Of a DNA stretch of 45,285 nt, positions 8,533-17,956 are shown one piece after another. The DNA lies in NCBI GenBank assembly GCA_016222905.1, contig JACRPZ010000032.1, forward strand, positions 1 through 45,285, in the 5' to 3' direction. A program made the translations under genes and the position numbers. A model generated the notes under the pieces. That model was not told the origin of the DNA, did no database searches, and saw only the letters and a list, made by a program, of their open reading frames with translations. The first letter of the stretch is position 1; each line of letters begins with the position of its first letter. The stretch comes from Nitrospirota bacterium (lineage in GTDB: Bacteria; Nitrospirota; Thermodesulfovibrionia; UBA6902).

Positions 8533-9015
8533 ATGACACGGATAAAAATATGTCCTGATTGTACAACCGAGTATTTCCCGCATATCGAGCTTTGCGCGGA
8601 CTGCGGCTCGGTCCTTCTGACGCTCGAGGAAAACAAAAAGATGCAGGAGGAAAAGAAGCGGTGCATGGACAAGTCTCCGGAGAATGCGGTTGTTGTCAGG
8701 GAGGGCAGTTTAACATGGATGAATGAACTTTACACTATCCTTATTGAATCCAATATCTCCTGTGTTGTCAATTCCTATGCCGGGTGCAAAAAAGGATGCT
8801 GCGGCGATACATACCGATTGATAGTGTCATCTCAGGACGCTGAAAAGGCAAGTGAACGCATAGAGGATTACTGCGCGGAGATACATCCAGAACTTCATGC
8901 TTCAAGGGCAATGATGAGCCGGGGAAAATGTCCGGCATGTGGTTCCCCTGTGAGTCCAGATGAGATTGAGTGCCCGGACTGCGGGCTGACTCTTCTGATT
9001 ATTGAGGATAAGTAA
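8533..9015 (+). CDS. double zinc-ribbon protein with a central DUF2007-like domain
   Basis: 160 residues. An N-terminal zinc ribbon has CPDC and CADC knuckles (residues 7-10 and 21-24). A matching C-terminal ribbon has CPAC and CPDC (about residues 133-151). Between them lies an alpha/beta segment (LYTILIESNISCVVNSYAG, then YRLIVSSQDAEKASERIEDY) like the DUF2007 'putative signal transducing' fold, interrupted by a Cys-rich CKKGCCGD turn. Cytoplasmic and metal-binding; function unknown. It is a single gene between divergent and convergent neighbours. Confidence 0.68.
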   Translation: MTRIKICPDCTTEYFPHIELCADCGSVLLTLEENKKMQEEKKRCMDKSPENAVVVREGSLTWMNELYTILIESNISCVVNSYAGCKKGCCGDTYRLIVSSQDAEKASERIEDYCAEIHPELHASRAMMSRGKCPACGSPVSPDEIECPDCGLTLLIIEDK

Positions 9016-9041
9016 TTTGTCAGCCTTCAGTACTCAATGTC

Positions 9042-10727
9042 CTACCCTCTCGTCAAATGCCTGTATTTAATTCGATGCGGCTGGTCTGCGACTGCGCCGA
9101 GACGTGCTTTTCTGTCTGCTTCATATTCCGAATAATTGCCGTCAAACCAGACCACTTTGCTGTCGCCTTCAAATGCGAGCATATGTGTAGCAATACGGTC
9201 AAGGAACCATCTATCATGGCTGATGACAACCGCGCAGCCCGCAAAATTCTCCAAAGCTTCTTCAAGTGCGCGCATAGTGTTTACATCCAGATCATTGGTA
9301 GGCTCATCAAGCAGAAGGACGTTTGCCTCTTCCTTCAGCATGCGGGCAAGATGCACGCGGTTTCTTTCTCCCCCTGAAAGCATGGAAACCTTTTTCTGCT
9401 GGTCGCTGCCTGAGAAATTGAAGTGCGCAACATAGGCGCGTGAGTTGATCTGTTTTTTGCCGAGTTGAACTATATCCATTCCATCGGAGATAATCTCCCA
9501 TATGCTTTTCTTTGGGTCGAGGTCGTCGCGGCTCTGGTCTACGTATGCCAGTTTTACCGTCTCTCCGATCTTAAATGTGCCTGAATCAGGCTTTTCCTTT
9601 CCGGTTATCATACGGAAAAGGGTTGTCTTCCCCGCGCCGTTAGGCCCGATTATCCCGACAATTCCCCCTGGTGGAAGGGAGAAGGTCATGCCCTCCATAA
9701 GGATATTGTCGCTGTATGCCTTGCTCACGTTATCAGCCTGGATGACTACATCGCCGAGACGGGGCCCCGGCGGGATATAGATTTCGAGGTCCTTTGAACT
9801 CTTTTCAATATCCTGACTTAGGAGCTTCTCATAGGAAGTTATACGCGCCTTGGCCTTTGCGTGGCGCCCTTTTGGAGACATCCGTATCCACTCAAGCTCG
9901 CGCTGGAGGGTCTTCTGCCTTTCGCTTTCGGTCTTCTCCTCTTGCTCCAGACGGTTCTTCTTCTGTTCAAGCCACGATGAGTAATTGCCCTTCCACGGAA
10001 TCCCCTGTCCCCTGTCGAGCTCGAGGATCCATCCGGCAACATTATCGAGGAAATACCGGTCATGGGTTACCGCAATAATAGTGCCGGCGTAGTTCTGAAG
10101 ATGGTGCTCCAGCCACGCCACTGTTTCGGCGTCAAGGTGGTTGGTCGGTTCATCCAAAAGAAGGATATCAGGCTTTTTCAAGAGGAGCCTGCAAAGAGCC
10201 ACGCGCCGCCTCTCTCCTCCTGACAGCACTTTAATCAAAGTATCACCTAAAGGACATCGTAAAGCATCCATGGCCATCTCAAGACGCGAATCCAGATCCC
10301 ATGCATCCATTGCATCGAGTTTCTCCTGGACCTTTCCCTGACGTTCAATAAGCTTGCTCATCTCATCATCAGACATCGGCTCTCCGAAGTTCTCATTTAT
10401 CATGTTATATTCCTTTAGAGCATCAACTGTCTCCTGAACACCTTCTTCCACGATCTCACGCACTGTCTTGCTGTTATCAAGCTGCGGCTCCTGCTCAAGG
10501 AAACCTACTGTATGTCCGGGCGACAGGACTGTCTCGCCGTTGAACTCTTTATCAACCCCTGCAAGAATGCGGAGAAGCGAGCTCTTCCCTGATCCGTTCA
10601 GGCCGAGGACGCCTATTTTTGCCCCATAGAAATAGGAGAGATAGATATCTTTTAATACTGTTTTGTTTTCATAGTGCTTGCTTACTCCGACCATGGAGTA
10701 AATCACTTTGTTCGGCTCGATGCTCAT
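9042..10727 (-). CDS. ettA: energy-dependent translational throttle protein EttA (ABC-F ATPase)
   Basis: 561 residues, close to E. coli EttA (555). Two ATP-binding domains without membrane segments: Walker A motifs GLNGSGKS (about residue 43) and GPNGAGKT (about 355), and two LSGGE signatures (LSGGERRRVAL and LSGGERNRVHL). The interdomain linker is basic and helical (EQKKNRLEQEEKTESERQ to SPKGRHAKAKARI). The arm between residues 95 and 150 marks the EttA subgroup. EttA binds the ribosomal E site and gates the first elongation cycle according to ADP/ATP ratio. It is a stand-alone gene. Confidence 0.93.
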   Translation of the reverse strand: MSIEPNKVIYSMVGVSKHYENKTVLKDIYLSYFYGAKIGVLGLNGSGKSSLLRILAGVDKEFNGETVLSPGHTVGFLEQEPQLDNSKTVREIVEEGVQETVDALKEYNMINENFGEPMSDDEMSKLIERQGKVQEKLDAMDAWDLDSRLEMAMDALRCPLGDTLIKVLSGGERRRVALCRLLLKKPDILLLDEPTNHLDAETVAWLEHHLQNYAGTIIAVTHDRYFLDNVAGWILELDRGQGIPWKGNYSSWLEQKKNRLEQEEKTESERQKTLQRELEWIRMSPKGRHAKAKARITSYEKLLSQDIEKSSKDLEIYIPPGPRLGDVVIQADNVSKAYSDNILMEGMTFSLPPGGIVGIIGPNGAGKTTLFRMITGKEKPDSGTFKIGETVKLAYVDQSRDDLDPKKSIWEIISDGMDIVQLGKKQINSRAYVAHFNFSGSDQQKKVSMLSGGERNRVHLARMLKEEANVLLLDEPTNDLDVNTMRALEEALENFAGCAVVISHDRWFLDRIATHMLAFEGDSKVVWFDGNYSEYEADRKARLGAVADQPHRIKYRHLTRG

Positions 10728-10922
10728 ATTTTTTTATATCCTTTCATAAAGTGATTGCGGTTTGGAATTTCACGGTTTTAAGTATAGCATAACAGGAGCA
10801 GTGGAAAGTATTATGCGTATACTTACCAGATTAAAAATACTTTTATATTGACAAATAATATTCAAATGTTAAAATTGTATTATGATCATTTGCATTAATA
10901 CGTTTAGAAAGGAGGTTAATGC

Positions 10923-11003
10923 ATGAGTTGCGGATCATGTGGGCCCAAGAAGACAAAAAAGGCTCCGGTAAAAAAGACCAAGAAGACTACAAAAAAGAAG
11001 TAG
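10923..11003 (+). CDS. 26-residue Cys/Lys-rich mini-protein
   Basis: A tiny ORF starting MSCGSCGPKK, followed by a tail in which about half the residues are Lys, with Thr, Pro, Ala and Val between. The support is translational: a near-perfect AAAGGAGGT sits at 10909-10917, five bases before the ATG, and an intrinsic terminator begins nine bases after the TAG. The CxxC could bind a metal or a redox partner and the basic tail nucleic acid or an acidic protein. This is inference; I recognise no family. It lies alone between convergent and divergent genes, so the transcript would be about 150 bases long. Confidence 0.6.
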   Translation: MSCGSCGPKKTKKAPVKKTKKTTKKK

Positions 11004-11012
11004 TTGTTTGCA

Positions 11013-11048
11013 AGAGGGCCGGTTTAATTGCCGGCCCTCTCTGTTTTT
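11013..11048 (+). terminator. intrinsic terminator of the mini-protein gene
   Basis: Ten-base-pair stem AGAGGGCCGG / CCGGCCCTCT with an eight-base loop, followed by CTGTTTTT. Confidence 0.85.
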
Positions 11049-11091
11049 GCCTCTTTGATAGTGCTTTTTCGATGAACATCAACTTCAACGA

Positions 11092-12429
11092 TCAGAATTT
11101 CGGAATTTTTGCTATAGCCTCGCTTATCTTCTCAATAGGATACTCATAGTCTTCAAGTTTTCCTGATAAATAATTATCATATGCGGTCATATCAAAGTGC
11201 CCGTGTCCGCTCAGATTGAATACGATACAATTATTGTTGTTCTTCTTTGCTTCATCTATCGCGCATCTGATCGCGTGAGATGTCTCAGGCGCAGGGATTA
11301 TCCCTTCTGTCTGCGCGAATAACATTGCGGCTTCAAATACCGGATTCTGCGCATACGCTACAGCTTCAACTATCTTATTTTTAACCAGCAGGCATAACTG
11401 CGGCGCGTCCCCGTGATAGCGCAGCCCTCCCGCATGTATTCCCGGCGGGACAAAGCTGTGTCCGAGGGTATACATCTTGACGAGCGGGGTGAGGCCAACG
11501 GCATCGCCGAAATCATAAGTGTACACGCCCTTTGTTAACGTGGGGCAGGCCGTAGGTTCGACCGCTATCAGACGTATATCCTGACCTTTCAATTTATCAG
11601 GAACAAACGGAAAGGCTAATCCTGCAAAATTGCTGCCGCCACCGACACAGCCGATCAGGACGTCCGGTTTTTCTCCGGCCAGATCAAGCTGTTTCTTTGT
11701 TTCAAGGCCGATGATCGTCTGATGCAGCAACACGTGATTCAGCACGCTGCCGAGAGAGTACTTTGCATCATCATGTATTGCAGCGTCTTCTACCGCCTCT
11801 GATATTGCGATTCCAAGTGATCCGGGTGAATTGGGGTCTTCGCTGAGTATCTTTCTGCCCGCATTTGTCATATTTGTCGGTGAGGCAAACACTTCAGCTC
11901 CCCAGGTTTGCATCAGAAATCTTCTGTATGGTTTCTGTTCATAACTGACCCTTACCATGTAGACTGTGCATTCCATGCCGAAAATCTTGCATGCCAACGC
12001 GATAGAGCTTCCCCACTGGCCAGCTCCTGTTTCAGTGCAGATCCTCTTCACGCCCTCCTGTTTGTTGTAGTAAGCCTGGGGGATCGCTGTGTTCGGTTTA
12101 TGACTGCCGGCAGGGCTTACTGATTCGTTTTTATAGTATATCCTCGCGTTAGTCTTCAATGCCTTCTCGAGCCTGTGAGCGCGATGAAGAGGCGTAGGCC
12201 TGTATATTTTGTACGCCTCAATTATTTCATCAGGAATATCTATCCATCTTTCATTGCTCATCTCCTGCATTATGAGTCCCATCGGGAAGATGGGAGAAAG
12301 ATCAGCAGGCCCTATAGGCTGGCCAGTTCCCGGATGAAGAGGCGGCGGCAACTGCTCAGGAAGGTCAGGTGTGATGTTGTACCAGCGTGTCGGAATTTCT
12401 TTTTCAGAAAGTAATATTTTAGTTTCCAT
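11092..12429 (-). CDS. trpB: TrpB2-type tryptophan synthase beta chain
   Basis: PLP-dependent beta-replacement enzyme making L-tryptophan from indole and serine. 445 residues, the size of the TrpB2 class, against about 400 for classical TrpB. The TrpB2 N-terminal extension is present ([20 protein letters not shown]). PLP lysine K111 lies in [11 protein letters not shown], then [12 protein letters not shown], the phosphate-binding loop [11 protein letters not shown] and a C-terminal LSGHGHFD. No trpA or other trp gene is nearby, so it may salvage indole or act on O-phosphoserine. It follows pilR after 51 bases and could be its operon tail. Confidence 0.9.
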   Translation of the reverse strand: METKILLSEKEIPTRWYNITPDLPEQLPPPLHPGTGQPIGPADLSPIFPMGLIMQEMSNERWIDIPDEIIEAYKIYRPTPLHRAHRLEKALKTNARIYYKNESVSPAGSHKPNTAIPQAYYNKQEGVKRICTETGAGQWGSSIALACKIFGMECTVYMVRVSYEQKPYRRFLMQTWGAEVFASPTNMTNAGRKILSEDPNSPGSLGIAISEAVEDAAIHDDAKYSLGSVLNHVLLHQTIIGLETKKQLDLAGEKPDVLIGCVGGGSNFAGLAFPFVPDKLKGQDIRLIAVEPTACPTLTKGVYTYDFGDAVGLTPLVKMYTLGHSFVPPGIHAGGLRYHGDAPQLCLLVKNKIVEAVAYAQNPVFEAAMLFAQTEGIIPAPETSHAIRCAIDEAKKNNNNCIVFNLSGHGHFDMTAYDNYLSGKLEDYEYPIEKISEAIAKIPKF

Positions 12430-12480
12430 GTTCTTTGTCTCCTTTATAGAATATTTATATATAACGCAAAAAAAGAATGG

Positions 12481-13857
12481 TCACTTGTCGGTGATTATCT
12501 TCTTTTCTATACCGTACTTCTTAAGCTTGTGTCTGAATGACCTGAAGGAAAGTTTTAGGAGTTTTGCAGCTTCTGTCTTGACGCCGTTCGTATTTTGAAG
12601 GGCTTTCAGCAGGTAAGCTTTTTCAGTCTCCTCCATAAGTTGTTCAATATTAATGCCGCCTGAAGGCATGGCAACAGGTTCAGCAGCAGAGCTCAGCCTT
12701 ATCTCTTCAGGGAGGGCGTCAACATCAATAATTTTGCTGTCACAAAGGAGCACCATTCTTTCGATGATGTTTTCAAGTTCTCTCACATTCCCCTTCCATT
12801 TATAATCTGAGAGCATTGCAACAGCCTCCTGTGAGAACTGCTTTTTGCCTCCGGAGAATTTTTGCAGGAAGTATTCTATTAAAATAGGGATATCACTCCG
12901 GCGCTCTCTTAAAGGAGGAACTTTCAACGAGAGCACATTCAGCCTGAAATAGAGATCTTCACGAAATCTTTTCTCATACACAAGATTCTTTATGTCAGTG
13001 TTTGTTGCGGATATCAATCTGACATCCACTTTTATATCTGAAACGCCGCCGACCCTGCGGAATGTCATGTCTTCTATGACCCTGAGTATCTTTGCCTGCA
13101 GATTCATAGGCATATCCCCTATCTCATCCATAAAGATGGTTCCCCCGTCAGCAAGCTCAAATAATCCCTGCTTGTTTGCAGCGGCTCCTGTAAAAGCACC
13201 CCTCATATAGCCGAAAAGCTCGCTCTCAAGAAGAGTGTCCGGAATAGCCGCGCAATTTACGGCGACAAAATGATTATTTGCTCTCTGGCTGAGGTTGTGT
13301 ATTGCCTTTGCAACGAGTTCTTTCCCTGTGCCGCTTTCGCCTGTAATAAGCACATTGGCATTGCTTGACGCTGTTTTGGATATTAACGAGAAGAGGTCGT
13401 GCATTGCCGTGCTTTCTCCTATAATATTCTCCAGTGAAGGCGCCTTGACCTGTTCTTTCAGAAGAGAGACCTCTTGTTGAAGCTCCTTTTTTTCAAGTGC
13501 GTTTTTGACAATAAGCCTTATGTCATTTATTTTGAAAGGTTTCTGAATATAGTCAAAAGCGCCCAATTTCATGGCCTCTACCGCAGATTCAGTTGTTCCA
13601 TAGGCTGTGATTATTACTACAACTGTTGCAGGTGAAATCTCTTTTATGCTCTTGAGCAGATCAAAACCGCTGAATTTCGGCATCTTCAGGTCGGTAATGA
13701 CAAGATCGAATATATCATTCTTGATTGTTTCTAATGCGGATTTGCCGTCACCGGCAACAGATATGGTATAACCTTCATCTTTAAGGAAGATGCTGAGCAC
13801 TTCTCTTATGTTCTGCTCATCGTCCACAATAAGGATTTTTGCTTTTGACTTTTTCAT
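12481..13857 (-). CDS. pilR: sigma54-dependent response regulator PilR
   Basis: 458 residues in NtrC order. The receiver domain (residues 1-122) has acidic pocket D12/D13, phosphoacceptor D56 in VITDLKMP and a KP near residue 107. The AAA+ domain (about 145-370) has Walker A GESGTGKE, the sigma54-contact loop GAFTGA and Walker B GGTIFMDEIGDM. A C-terminal Fis-type helix-turn-helix (about 415-455) follows. PilR classically activates sigma54 transcription of the major pilin. It follows pilS by 48 bases. No clear -24/-12 promoter was seen in the window, so its targets probably lie elsewhere. Confidence 0.9.
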   Translation of the reverse strand: MKKSKAKILIVDDEQNIREVLSIFLKDEGYTISVAGDGKSALETIKNDIFDLVITDLKMPKFSGFDLLKSIKEISPATVVVIITAYGTTESAVEAMKLGAFDYIQKPFKINDIRLIVKNALEKKELQQEVSLLKEQVKAPSLENIIGESTAMHDLFSLISKTASSNANVLITGESGTGKELVAKAIHNLSQRANNHFVAVNCAAIPDTLLESELFGYMRGAFTGAAANKQGLFELADGGTIFMDEIGDMPMNLQAKILRVIEDMTFRRVGGVSDIKVDVRLISATNTDIKNLVYEKRFREDLYFRLNVLSLKVPPLRERRSDIPILIEYFLQKFSGGKKQFSQEAVAMLSDYKWKGNVRELENIIERMVLLCDSKIIDVDALPEEIRLSSAAEPVAMPSGGINIEQLMEETEKAYLLKALQNTNGVKTEAAKLLKLSFRSFRHKLKKYGIEKKIITDK

Positions 13858-13905
13858 TATGTTATATCTTTTATGAATATGACTTTTATTTCTTGCGCTG
13901 AAAAG

Positions 13906-15510
13906 CTAAGGAAGATTATTGTTTACAGGCAGTTGCACTGAGAATATTGCTCCGGTTCCCTTGCCGCCCGATTTGACTGTAATTTTGCCGTTGTGTTCTT
14001 CCGCTATACGCTGAGCTATAGAGAGACCCAGTCCGGTTCCTCCATCTTTTGTTGTATAAAATGGATCGAAAATTCTTTCGATGTCCTCTTTGCTCAGTCC
14101 AATGCCGGTATCATGAAAAATCACGCTTATTTTATCATCCTGTTTGTCGGTATAAATGTTTAGCGTACCATTTTCAGCTATGGCGTTTATAGCATTTAAG
14201 CCGAGATTCCAAAAAACCTGCCTAAGTTTTTCTGAGTCTCCTGTAATGTTTAATTTGCCTGGCAGATTTACAGATATAGTAACATTTTTTCTGTCTGGCT
14301 CTGAACTGCGCAAGAGCATAATTACATCCTTTAATGACTGGTGAAGGTCAAATGACGTCTTGTTCAGCCGTTGTGGTTTTGCATATAACAGGAAATCTGT
14401 TACAATGTTGTCCAGCCTGTCCATTTCGGACAGGGCTATTTCCATGAGATGGTCGGCATGCTGGCCGGAAAGTTTCTTTTCGCGCAGCATCTCAACAGAT
14501 GCCTTAAGCGAAGCAAGCGGGTTCCTGAGTTCATGCGCGATTGATGCGGAGAGTTCCCCTATTGATGCCCACTTCATGCTTCTCCTTATTTCTGCTTCCA
14601 TTGCTTTTAATTCGGTCAGGTCCTGAAAGACGCCTATTTGTCCTATGGAATTTCCTGAGCTGTCGCGCAAGATTGAAAATCTTATTCCTATTATGATTTT
14701 TTTGCCGTTGCGATATATGTCCCCCTCTCTTCTTTCAAATTCTGTTTCTGCTTTTGCAAGAAATGGGAATATCTCTTCGGGGGTCTTTCCTGCAACTTCG
14801 TCATAATTATATTGAGTTATTTTCTGGGCAGATGTATTAAATGTGATGATCTTTCTCTCCATATTTATCGTTAGAACACCGCTCGGCATGCTTTCCACCA
14901 TATCCCGTCTGAATGTTTGCAGGTCGTTTACGACTATATTCTTTTCCTCGAGACTCTTTGCTGTCTTACGCAGTCTCTCGGAGAGAGAACCGCTTAAAAA
15001 GGCTATAAGATAAAAGGCGGTGATATTGGCGAAGATGTTATAGAAATATTCTTTAGCATTGCCCCCGAAATTAGCGGCAACCGGAATGATTTCAAAAAAC
15101 TGAAGGCCTATAAGCATGCCGTAAAGCATGCTGCAAAGCGTTGCTATGATGAAGCAGGCTTTGCGATTCAGAAGGATGCTGGAGGCAACTATGGTTAACG
15201 GAAAAAGAAAGGCAAATCCGCTTGCAATGCCCCCTGTCACATAGAGTAAAATGGCCTCGGCAATTATATCGTTAATAATTTGAATATATATGAAGACAGT
15301 ATAGCCCGAAGCGCTTTTTACCCATCGCAGCGCAATAATATAGATTATCGTCAGCATATAAAGAGAGGCTATAAGAAAAGAAAACCCTGCGGGATAAACT
15401 GTTGTCCCGTAACTGATTCTGAAGATATAAAAAGAGCCCAGCAGGATAGTGACTACAAGCGTTCTGAAGAGTATAAATCCCTTCAGTCTTTTAATCATGA
15501 TTTCTTGCAT
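13906..15510 (-). CDS. pilS: sensor histidine kinase PilS
   Basis: 534 residues. The N-terminal part holds about six membrane helices (residues 10-180). A PAS domain follows at about 200-310 (MVESMPSGVLTINMERKIITFN), then HisKA with the phosphoacceptor His near residue 325 (SIAHELRNPLASLKASVEML). The HATPase domain has the N-box LGLNAINAIAENG, DTGIGL and GTGLGLSIAQRIAEEH. The membrane topology and pil context identify it as PilS, partner of the adjacent PilR. It lies 67 bases after pilC, with a strong hairpin in between. Confidence 0.9.
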   Translation of the reverse strand: MQEIMIKRLKGFILFRTLVVTILLGSFYIFRISYGTTVYPAGFSFLIASLYMLTIIYIIALRWVKSASGYTVFIYIQIINDIIAEAILLYVTGGIASGFAFLFPLTIVASSILLNRKACFIIATLCSMLYGMLIGLQFFEIIPVAANFGGNAKEYFYNIFANITAFYLIAFLSGSLSERLRKTAKSLEEKNIVVNDLQTFRRDMVESMPSGVLTINMERKIITFNTSAQKITQYNYDEVAGKTPEEIFPFLAKAETEFERREGDIYRNGKKIIIGIRFSILRDSSGNSIGQIGVFQDLTELKAMEAEIRRSMKWASIGELSASIAHELRNPLASLKASVEMLREKKLSGQHADHLMEIALSEMDRLDNIVTDFLLYAKPQRLNKTSFDLHQSLKDVIMLLRSSEPDRKNVTISVNLPGKLNITGDSEKLRQVFWNLGLNAINAIAENGTLNIYTDKQDDKISVIFHDTGIGLSKEDIERIFDPFYTTKDGGTGLGLSIAQRIAEEHNGKITVKSGGKGTGAIFSVQLPVNNNLP

Positions 15511-15537
15511 ATTTTATGGTGTGCATGAAAGAAGAAA

Positions 15538-15559
15538 GCCCCCCTTAAATAAGGGGGGC
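15538..15559 (-). terminator. pilC-pilS intergenic hairpin, possible attenuator
   Basis: GCCCCCCTT / AAGGGGGGC, a nine-base-pair stem with a four-base loop. On the minus strand it is followed by TTTCTTCTTTC, a poor but possible terminator tail. It could lower pilSR expression relative to pilBTC. Confidence 0.5.
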
Positions 15560-15577
15560 CAAAAACCAACAGCAGAA

Positions 15578-16786
15578 TTATTTAATAAGCGTAATAAGCT
15601 TGAATATAGGCATATACATGGCAATTACTATAAATCCGATGGTAACGCCGAGGAAGATCATAAGTAAAGGCTCCATCATTGCGGTAAGGTTATTGGTTGC
15701 ATTGTCAACCTCATCATCGTAAAAGTCTGCTATCTTATTAAGCATGTTGTCCACTGCGCCGGTAGTTTCACCAACAGCGATCATCTGTGTAACCATTGGA
15801 GGAAAGACCTTTGACGCAGACAATGGCTCTGCAATGGTTTTGCCTTCTGAAACACCCTTTCTCACTTCTAAAACCGCTTCTTCAATGATTAAGTTTCCGG
15901 CTGTTTTGGCAGTTATGGCAAGGCCGTCGAGTATAGGAACACCGCTGCTTATGAGTGTGCCGAGGGTCCTGGTGAACTTTGCGATCGCGACCTTTCTGAC
16001 AAGGATACCAACAACAGGGGTTTTTAGAGCTATTGAGTCAGTAATTCTCCTTCCTTTGTACGTCTTTCTTGTTTGAATTATGAAGACAATGAAGCCTACT
16101 ATGGCGCCAAGAACTATTATCCCTCCGATACCTGAAAGAAAACCACTCATGGCAATAATAATCCTTGTAGGAAGGGGCAGGATCCCGCCATATGCGGAGA
16201 ACATCTTTGCAAATGTCGGTATTACAAAGACCAAAATTACGCCTATGACAATAACGGCAACCGCGATGATGACGGTAGGATAGATCATCGCCCCCACGAC
16301 CTTCTTTTTTAACTTCATCGCTTTTTCAATATAATCGGCAAGCCGCGCAAGTATGATATCAAGGGTGCCGCCTGATTCACCGGCAGCTACCATATTTGTA
16401 TATAGTTCAGAAAATATCTTCGGGTGTTTTTTCAGGGCATCTGCATAGGTTGAGCCTCCTTCAACATCAATTTTTATCTCACCGGCAGCCTTTGCAAGGT
16501 TTTTATTTTCTGTCTGCTGCGATAGTATATCCAATGCCTGCACAAGAGGCAGTCCGGCATCTATCATAGTTGAAAACTGTTTTGAAAAGATGACGAGGTC
16601 TTTGTCTTTTACCCCTCCTCCGAACGGGAAATTAAAGCCGCTTTTTGGTTTTTCCCTGACAACTGTCGGGGTGATGCGCTCTTTTCTTAAGTGCGCGAGT
16701 ACTTCATCTCTTGTGTTCGCTGTAAATTCCCCTTTAAGGACTTCCCCTCTTGTATTCCTGCCGGCCCATTGAAATATTATTGGCAT
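15578..16786 (-). CDS. pilC: type IV pilus inner-membrane platform protein PilC
   Basis: 402 residues with two tandem T2SSF domains (about 70-190 and 270-395), each ending in hydrophobic helices. Landmarks: VKDKDLVIFSKQFSTMIDAGLPLVQALDIL, ESGGTLDIILARLADY, FTRTLGTLISSGVPILDGLAI, VGETTGAVDNMLNKIADFYDDEVD and a C-terminal membrane helix. It couples the PilB/PilT motors to pilin polymerisation. It starts one base after the pilT stop, so translation is probably coupled. Confidence 0.96.
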   Translation of the reverse strand: MPIIFQWAGRNTRGEVLKGEFTANTRDEVLAHLRKERITPTVVREKPKSGFNFPFGGGVKDKDLVIFSKQFSTMIDAGLPLVQALDILSQQTENKNLAKAAGEIKIDVEGGSTYADALKKHPKIFSELYTNMVAAGESGGTLDIILARLADYIEKAMKLKKKVVGAMIYPTVIIAVAVIVIGVILVFVIPTFAKMFSAYGGILPLPTRIIIAMSGFLSGIGGIIVLGAIVGFIVFIIQTRKTYKGRRITDSIALKTPVVGILVRKVAIAKFTRTLGTLISSGVPILDGLAITAKTAGNLIIEEAVLEVRKGVSEGKTIAEPLSASKVFPPMVTQMIAVGETTGAVDNMLNKIADFYDDEVDNATNNLTAMMEPLLMIFLGVTIGFIVIAMYMPIFKLITLIK

Positions 16787-16787
16787 T

Positions 16788-17873
16788 TCATCTTCCTTTC
16801 TTTAGTTGATCGGATCTCTGCACCATGCTGATAAATTCATCGGGTATAGGCGATTTGGAGAGCGCCATTTCATAAGCTATATCACCCTTTTCATATAAAT
16901 ACAACAGGGACTGGTTCATAGTCTGCATCCCCATCTTTGCCTGGCCTGTCTGCATCATGCCATATAATTGATGTATCTTTTCTTCTCTTATAAGGTTTCT
17001 TATTGCAGGAGTCGGGATAAGGATTTCCATAGCCATAGCCCTGCCTTTGCCTGATTTCTTGGGAATTAGATGTTGAGATAAGATACCCTCCAGTACAAAA
17101 GAAAGCTGCACCCTTATCTGTTCCTGCTGGTGCGGCGGGAAAACGTCAATGATACGGTTTATGCTCTGGACAGCCGTATTTGTGTGCAATGTTGCAAAGG
17201 TAAGGTGTCCGGTCTCCGATACAGTAAGAGCTGCCTCAATAGTCTCCAGATCCCTCATCTCACCGATCAGAACGATATCGGGGTCTTGTCTCAGCACATA
17301 CTTAAGGGCGTCCTTGAATGAGAAAGTGTCTGAGTTGACTTCTCTCTGATTCACAAGACATTTTTTGTGCGAATGAAGGAACTCTACAGGGTCTTCAACT
17401 GTAATAATATGTTCATGGCGCTCGCTATTGATCTTGTCTATCATGGTTGCCAGGGTTGTGGATTTTCCGCTGCCGGTTGGTCCTGTAACCAGGATAAGCC
17501 CTCTCGGTTTGTTTGCGAGCTCCGCCACTATGTCGGGGATCCCGAGATCTTTAAATGATTTTATATCAAACGGGATAGTCCTGAACGCTCCTGCTACTGC
17601 GCCTCTCTGCATAAATATATTTGCCCTGAAACGGCTTAGCCCTTTCATACCGAATGAGAGGTCAAGCTCGTTGTGTTCTTCGAATTTATGTTTCTGGGCG
17701 TCTGTCAGGATGCTGTAACAGAGAGCTTTGGTTTCAGCAGGGGAAAGCGACGGCCCCTCCATCGGAACCAGGCTGCCGTCAACCCTTATCCGGGGCGACG
17801 TGCCTGTGCTGATATGAAGGTCTGAGGCCTTCTTCTCTATCATGCCGGCTAAAAGATCGTATAAAGTTGCCAT
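16788..17873 (-). CDS. pilT: type IV pilus retraction ATPase PilT
   Basis: 361 residues. N-terminal PAS-like region with KASDLHISTGTSPRIRVDG, Walker A GPTGSGKST (about residue 134), Asp box VEDPVEFLH, Walker B VLIGEMRD and His box TGHLTFATLHTN. The PilT-specific AIRNLIREEKIHQLYGMMQT motif near residue 290 is required for retraction and distinguishes it from PilB. It hexamerises at the pilus base, lies 83 bases after pilB and abuts pilC. Confidence 0.97.
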   Translation of the reverse strand: MATLYDLLAGMIEKKASDLHISTGTSPRIRVDGSLVPMEGPSLSPAETKALCYSILTDAQKHKFEEHNELDLSFGMKGLSRFRANIFMQRGAVAGAFRTIPFDIKSFKDLGIPDIVAELANKPRGLILVTGPTGSGKSTTLATMIDKINSERHEHIITVEDPVEFLHSHKKCLVNQREVNSDTFSFKDALKYVLRQDPDIVLIGEMRDLETIEAALTVSETGHLTFATLHTNTAVQSINRIIDVFPPHQQEQIRVQLSFVLEGILSQHLIPKKSGKGRAMAMEILIPTPAIRNLIREEKIHQLYGMMQTGQAKMGMQTMNQSLLYLYEKGDIAYEMALSKSPIPDEFISMVQRSDQLKKGR

Positions 17874-17956
17874 TTCTTACTCCTTACTCTATATTATGTA
17901 AGCTCAAATTATCAATGTTAAGTTTATATGCGACTGTCATCAGCCGCTTCAATTGA

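Noticed and set aside
9057-10341. Several overlapping plus-strand frames opposite ettA.
   Set aside because: Mutually overlapping shadows in a GC-richer gene; ettA is intact on the other strand.
10848-10883. TTGACA at 10848 as the -35 of the mini-protein promoter.
   Set aside because: The only good -10 candidate (TATTAT at 10878) is 24 bases away, too far; the promoter is left unassigned.
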